Positions 62,101 through 64,000 of a stretch of 64,000 bases of DNA are shown here, piece by piece. The notes under the pieces were generated by a model. The model was not told the origin of the DNA, searched no databases, and saw nothing but the letters and a program-made list of their open reading frames with translations. The DNA is from Amorphoplanes friuliensis DSM 7358 (GTDB lineage Bacteria > Actinomycetota > Actinomycetes > Mycobacteriales > Micromonosporaceae). The stretch spans positions 5,060,001 to 5,124,000 of the forward strand of contig NC_022657.1 in the NCBI RefSeq assembly GCF_000494755.1, given 5' to 3'. The position numbers and the translations under genes are program-made. Numbering within the stretch: the first letter of the stretch is position 1; each line of letters opens with the position of its first letter.

Positions 62101-64000
62101 CGAGGTCGCCGCGGCCCACTCCCCGCCCGGCCAGCACGGCCGCCAGCCGGGTCGACCAGTCGTCCAGCTCGGCGAAGGTCCAGGACCGGCCGCCGGACAC
62201 CAGGGCGATGCCCGGTGATCCCGCCTGCGCCGCCCACAGGTCCACGATGGACCCGGCCGGCGCCGGCCCGTTGTCGCCGCTGAGCAGCCGGTCGCGTTCG
62301 TCCGGTGCGAGGACGTCCACGCGGCTGACCACCACGGACGCGTCGTCCGCGACCGCCGCGAGCACCCGCTGGAGACGGTCGACCAGTGTCCGGGCGGTGT
62401 CCCGGTCGTAGCGGTCGGTGGCGAACTCGAGCACACCTTCGATGCCCGTACCGTCCGGGGTGTCGGCGAAGTCGAACGACAGGTCGAACATCGCGGAGGG
62501 GTGACCGGCCGGTTCGGGGTGCCCGGTCAGGTCGCCGAGCTGCCACCGGTCGCCGCTGCCGGGTAGGTAGGACACCATTGTCTGGAACAGCGGGTGCCGC
62601 CCCAGTGACCGCACCGGATTCAGGGCCTCGACCAGGTGCTCGAACGGCACCTCCTGCCGATCGAACGCCGCGAGGTCGGTTTCGCGGACCCGGGCCAGCA
62701 GCTCCCGGAAAGTCGGATCCCCCGAGGTGTCGGTCCGCAGCACCAGCGTGTTCACGAAGAAGCCGACCAGGTCGTCGAGCGCCGAGTCCGGACGACCAGC
62801 GACGGGCGAACCGAGCGGGATGTCGGTGCCCGCACCCAGCCGGGTCAGCAGCACCGCCACCGCGGCCTGAACGACCATGAAGAGGCTGGTGCCCGTCGTC
62901 CGGGCCAGGTGCCGCAGCTCGCGGGACACCGTCCCGGGTACGGCGAACTCGACCACGTCACCGTGGTAGGTCGCCTCCGCCGGGCGGGGCCGGTCCGCAG
63001 GCAGCTCCAGCTCGTCCGGCAGCCCGGCCAGAGCTTCCCGCCAGGCCGCGATCTGTCCGGCGAGACCGTCGGCCTCCGCGCGCTGCCAGAGGGCGAAGTC
63101 CGCGTACTGCACGGGCAGCGGTGGGAAGTCCGGAGCGCGGCCGGCGCGGCGGGCCTCGTACGCGGTGGACAGGTCGGCCCGCAGCGGCTCGTCGGACCAC
63201 TCGTCACCGGCGATGTGGTGCAGCAGCAGGAGAAGCACGTGCTCGTCGGGGCCGGTCGTGGTCACGGTGACCCGCAGCGGCGCTTCCCGGTCGAGGTCGA
63301 AGCAGTAGCCGGGGTCGCCCTCCTCGAAGAGGACCGGAACGGCCTCGGGCGGGAGGATCCGCTGGTACGGCGTCCCGTCGACGTCGGGGAAGACCGTCCG
63401 CAACGTCTCGTGCCGAGCGGCGACGTCGTGCACGGCCGCGACCAGCGCGTCCCGATCGAGGTGTCCGCGCAGCCGCCAGGCCATCGGGATGTTGTAGGTC
63501 GGGTTCGGGCCTTCGAGGCGGTAGAGGAACCACAGCCGCTGCTGGGCGAACGACAGCGGCACACGTGCCGGCCGGTCGGCGGCGACGAGCGGTGCACGCC
63601 GGGCGCTTTCCAGCCTGGGCAGCAGGCCCGCGACGGTCGGGGCGTCGAACACGGCCCGGACCGGGAGCTCCACGTCGAGCACCGCGCGGACACGTCCGGC
63701 GAGACGCATGACGAGCAGCGAGTGCCCGCCGAGGGCGAAGAAGTTGTCGTCGATGCTCACCGTGGGCAGACCGAGGACCTCGGCGAAGAGGTCGCAGAGC
63801 TGTTGTTCGCGGGTGTTCCGGGCGGCCCGGCCGGTGCTCAGCAGCGAAAGGTCGGGGTCGGGCAGGGCGGCGACGTCGAGCTTGCCCGCGACCGTCCGTG
63901 GCAGCGCGTCGACCTCGACAAACGCTGCTGGGATCATGTAGTCCGGCAGCTTGGCGCGCAGGGCGTCGACGTCGACCGGACCGCCCACCACGTAGGCGAT
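59192..64000 (-). CDS. NRPS, C-terminal part: (A)-PCP-C-A-PCP-E, partial
   Basis: The frame is open to the window edge; the visible 1602 residues begin inside the last part of an A domain. Order: A tail (63870-64000), PCP with GGHSLL (~63735), C domain with HHIAGDEWS (~63215), complete A domain with YTSGSTGRPKG (~61815), PCP with GGDSIV (~60745), epimerase with HHLAVDGVSW (~60225) and TVGWFTSEYP. The tail LVELSQDDIDSFEAEFADLE looks like a donor docking helix for the next synthetase, whose N-terminus TKKTGLEDVLPLSPLQEG looks like an acceptor. The A domain has Asp at the 278-equivalent, suggesting a basic or hydroxylated ornithine-like substrate (inference). Confidence 0.95.
60770..61021 (-). 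repeat. Near-identical NRPS tract, copy 1 (A tail/PCP)
   Basis: This stretch and 63750-64000 encode almost the same A-domain tail and carrier domain; the last 131 bases differ at only a handful of positions. Copy 2 runs off the window. Confidence 0.85.
63750..64000 (-). repeat. Near-identical NRPS tract, copy 2 (A tail/PCP)
   Basis: Partner of 60770-61021. The match reaches the window edge, so the duplicated A-domain region may be longer. Confidence 0.85.

Overview
This 64 kb window is very GC-rich, has pervasive third-position G/C, many GTG starts and 4-bp stop/start overlaps, and several apparently leaderless genes. Gene content (HelR and a rifamycin-associated element, MbtH, an IdeR/DmdR-type iron box, ECF41 sigma factor, DUF1996, F420-type oxidoreductase) points to a filamentous actinomycete. 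A Micromonosporaceae (Actinoplanes-like) origin is my guess; the sequence supports Actinomycetota firmly and the family only weakly. No rRNA, tRNA or CRISPR was seen.

Layout. 1-3.3 kb: end of a secreted protein, a degenerate PEP-mutase-like protein, a zinc alcohol dehydrogenase and an anchored beta-rich protein. 3.4-6.4 kb: a rifamycin-associated element (RAE) drives a two-gene operon of an internally deleted rifamycin-type glycosyltransferase and an intact HelR-like RNA polymerase ATPase. 6.4-12.2 kb: an APH-like kinase, a haem peroxidase and an ECF41 sigma factor, with three nearby genes (DoxX-like, NDH-2-like, NmrA-like) each carrying the same TGTCACA-N16-SGTC promoter. 12.3-21.7 kb: an OmpR-type two-component system next to a membrane/glycan-type cluster (glycosyltransferase 2, DUF2064, methyltransferase, molybdopterin oxidoreductase, epimerase, GT-C-like membrane protein, DUF1996 protein) whose promoters share 11-bp CTTACG direct repeats. 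21.7-30.1 kb: small regulatory/metabolic units (SRPBCC-ArsR, CBS protein, SDR, epoxide hydrolase-TetR opposite a TetX-like monooxygenase, hydrolase, GH16, LD-carboxypeptidase).

30.1-34.0 kb: a nested pile of three insertion sequences whose target duplications give the order of events: IS481-type first at CCTAGG, then IS701-type into its right-hand duplication; IS30-type separately into the IS481 transposase. 34.0-37.3 kb: polysaccharide deacetylase, hydrolase-LuxR fusion, methyltransferase, DUF2750.

37.4-64 kb: a siderophore locus. An IdeR-type box sits between a lipoprotein binding protein and a FecCD-FecCD-FecE importer that runs by 4-bp overlaps into a heterodimeric ABC exporter with one wholly degenerate ATP site. 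After a methyltransferase, a LysR regulator and an LLM oxidoreductase come mbtH and two giant NRPS genes on the minus strand. The NRPS proteins total at least five modules, contain a recognisable serine-type A domain, and end in an epimerisation domain without a thioesterase; the first NRPS runs off the window. Ornithine hydroxylase, acyltransferase and release enzymes expected for such a siderophore are not in the window and may lie beyond 64 kb.
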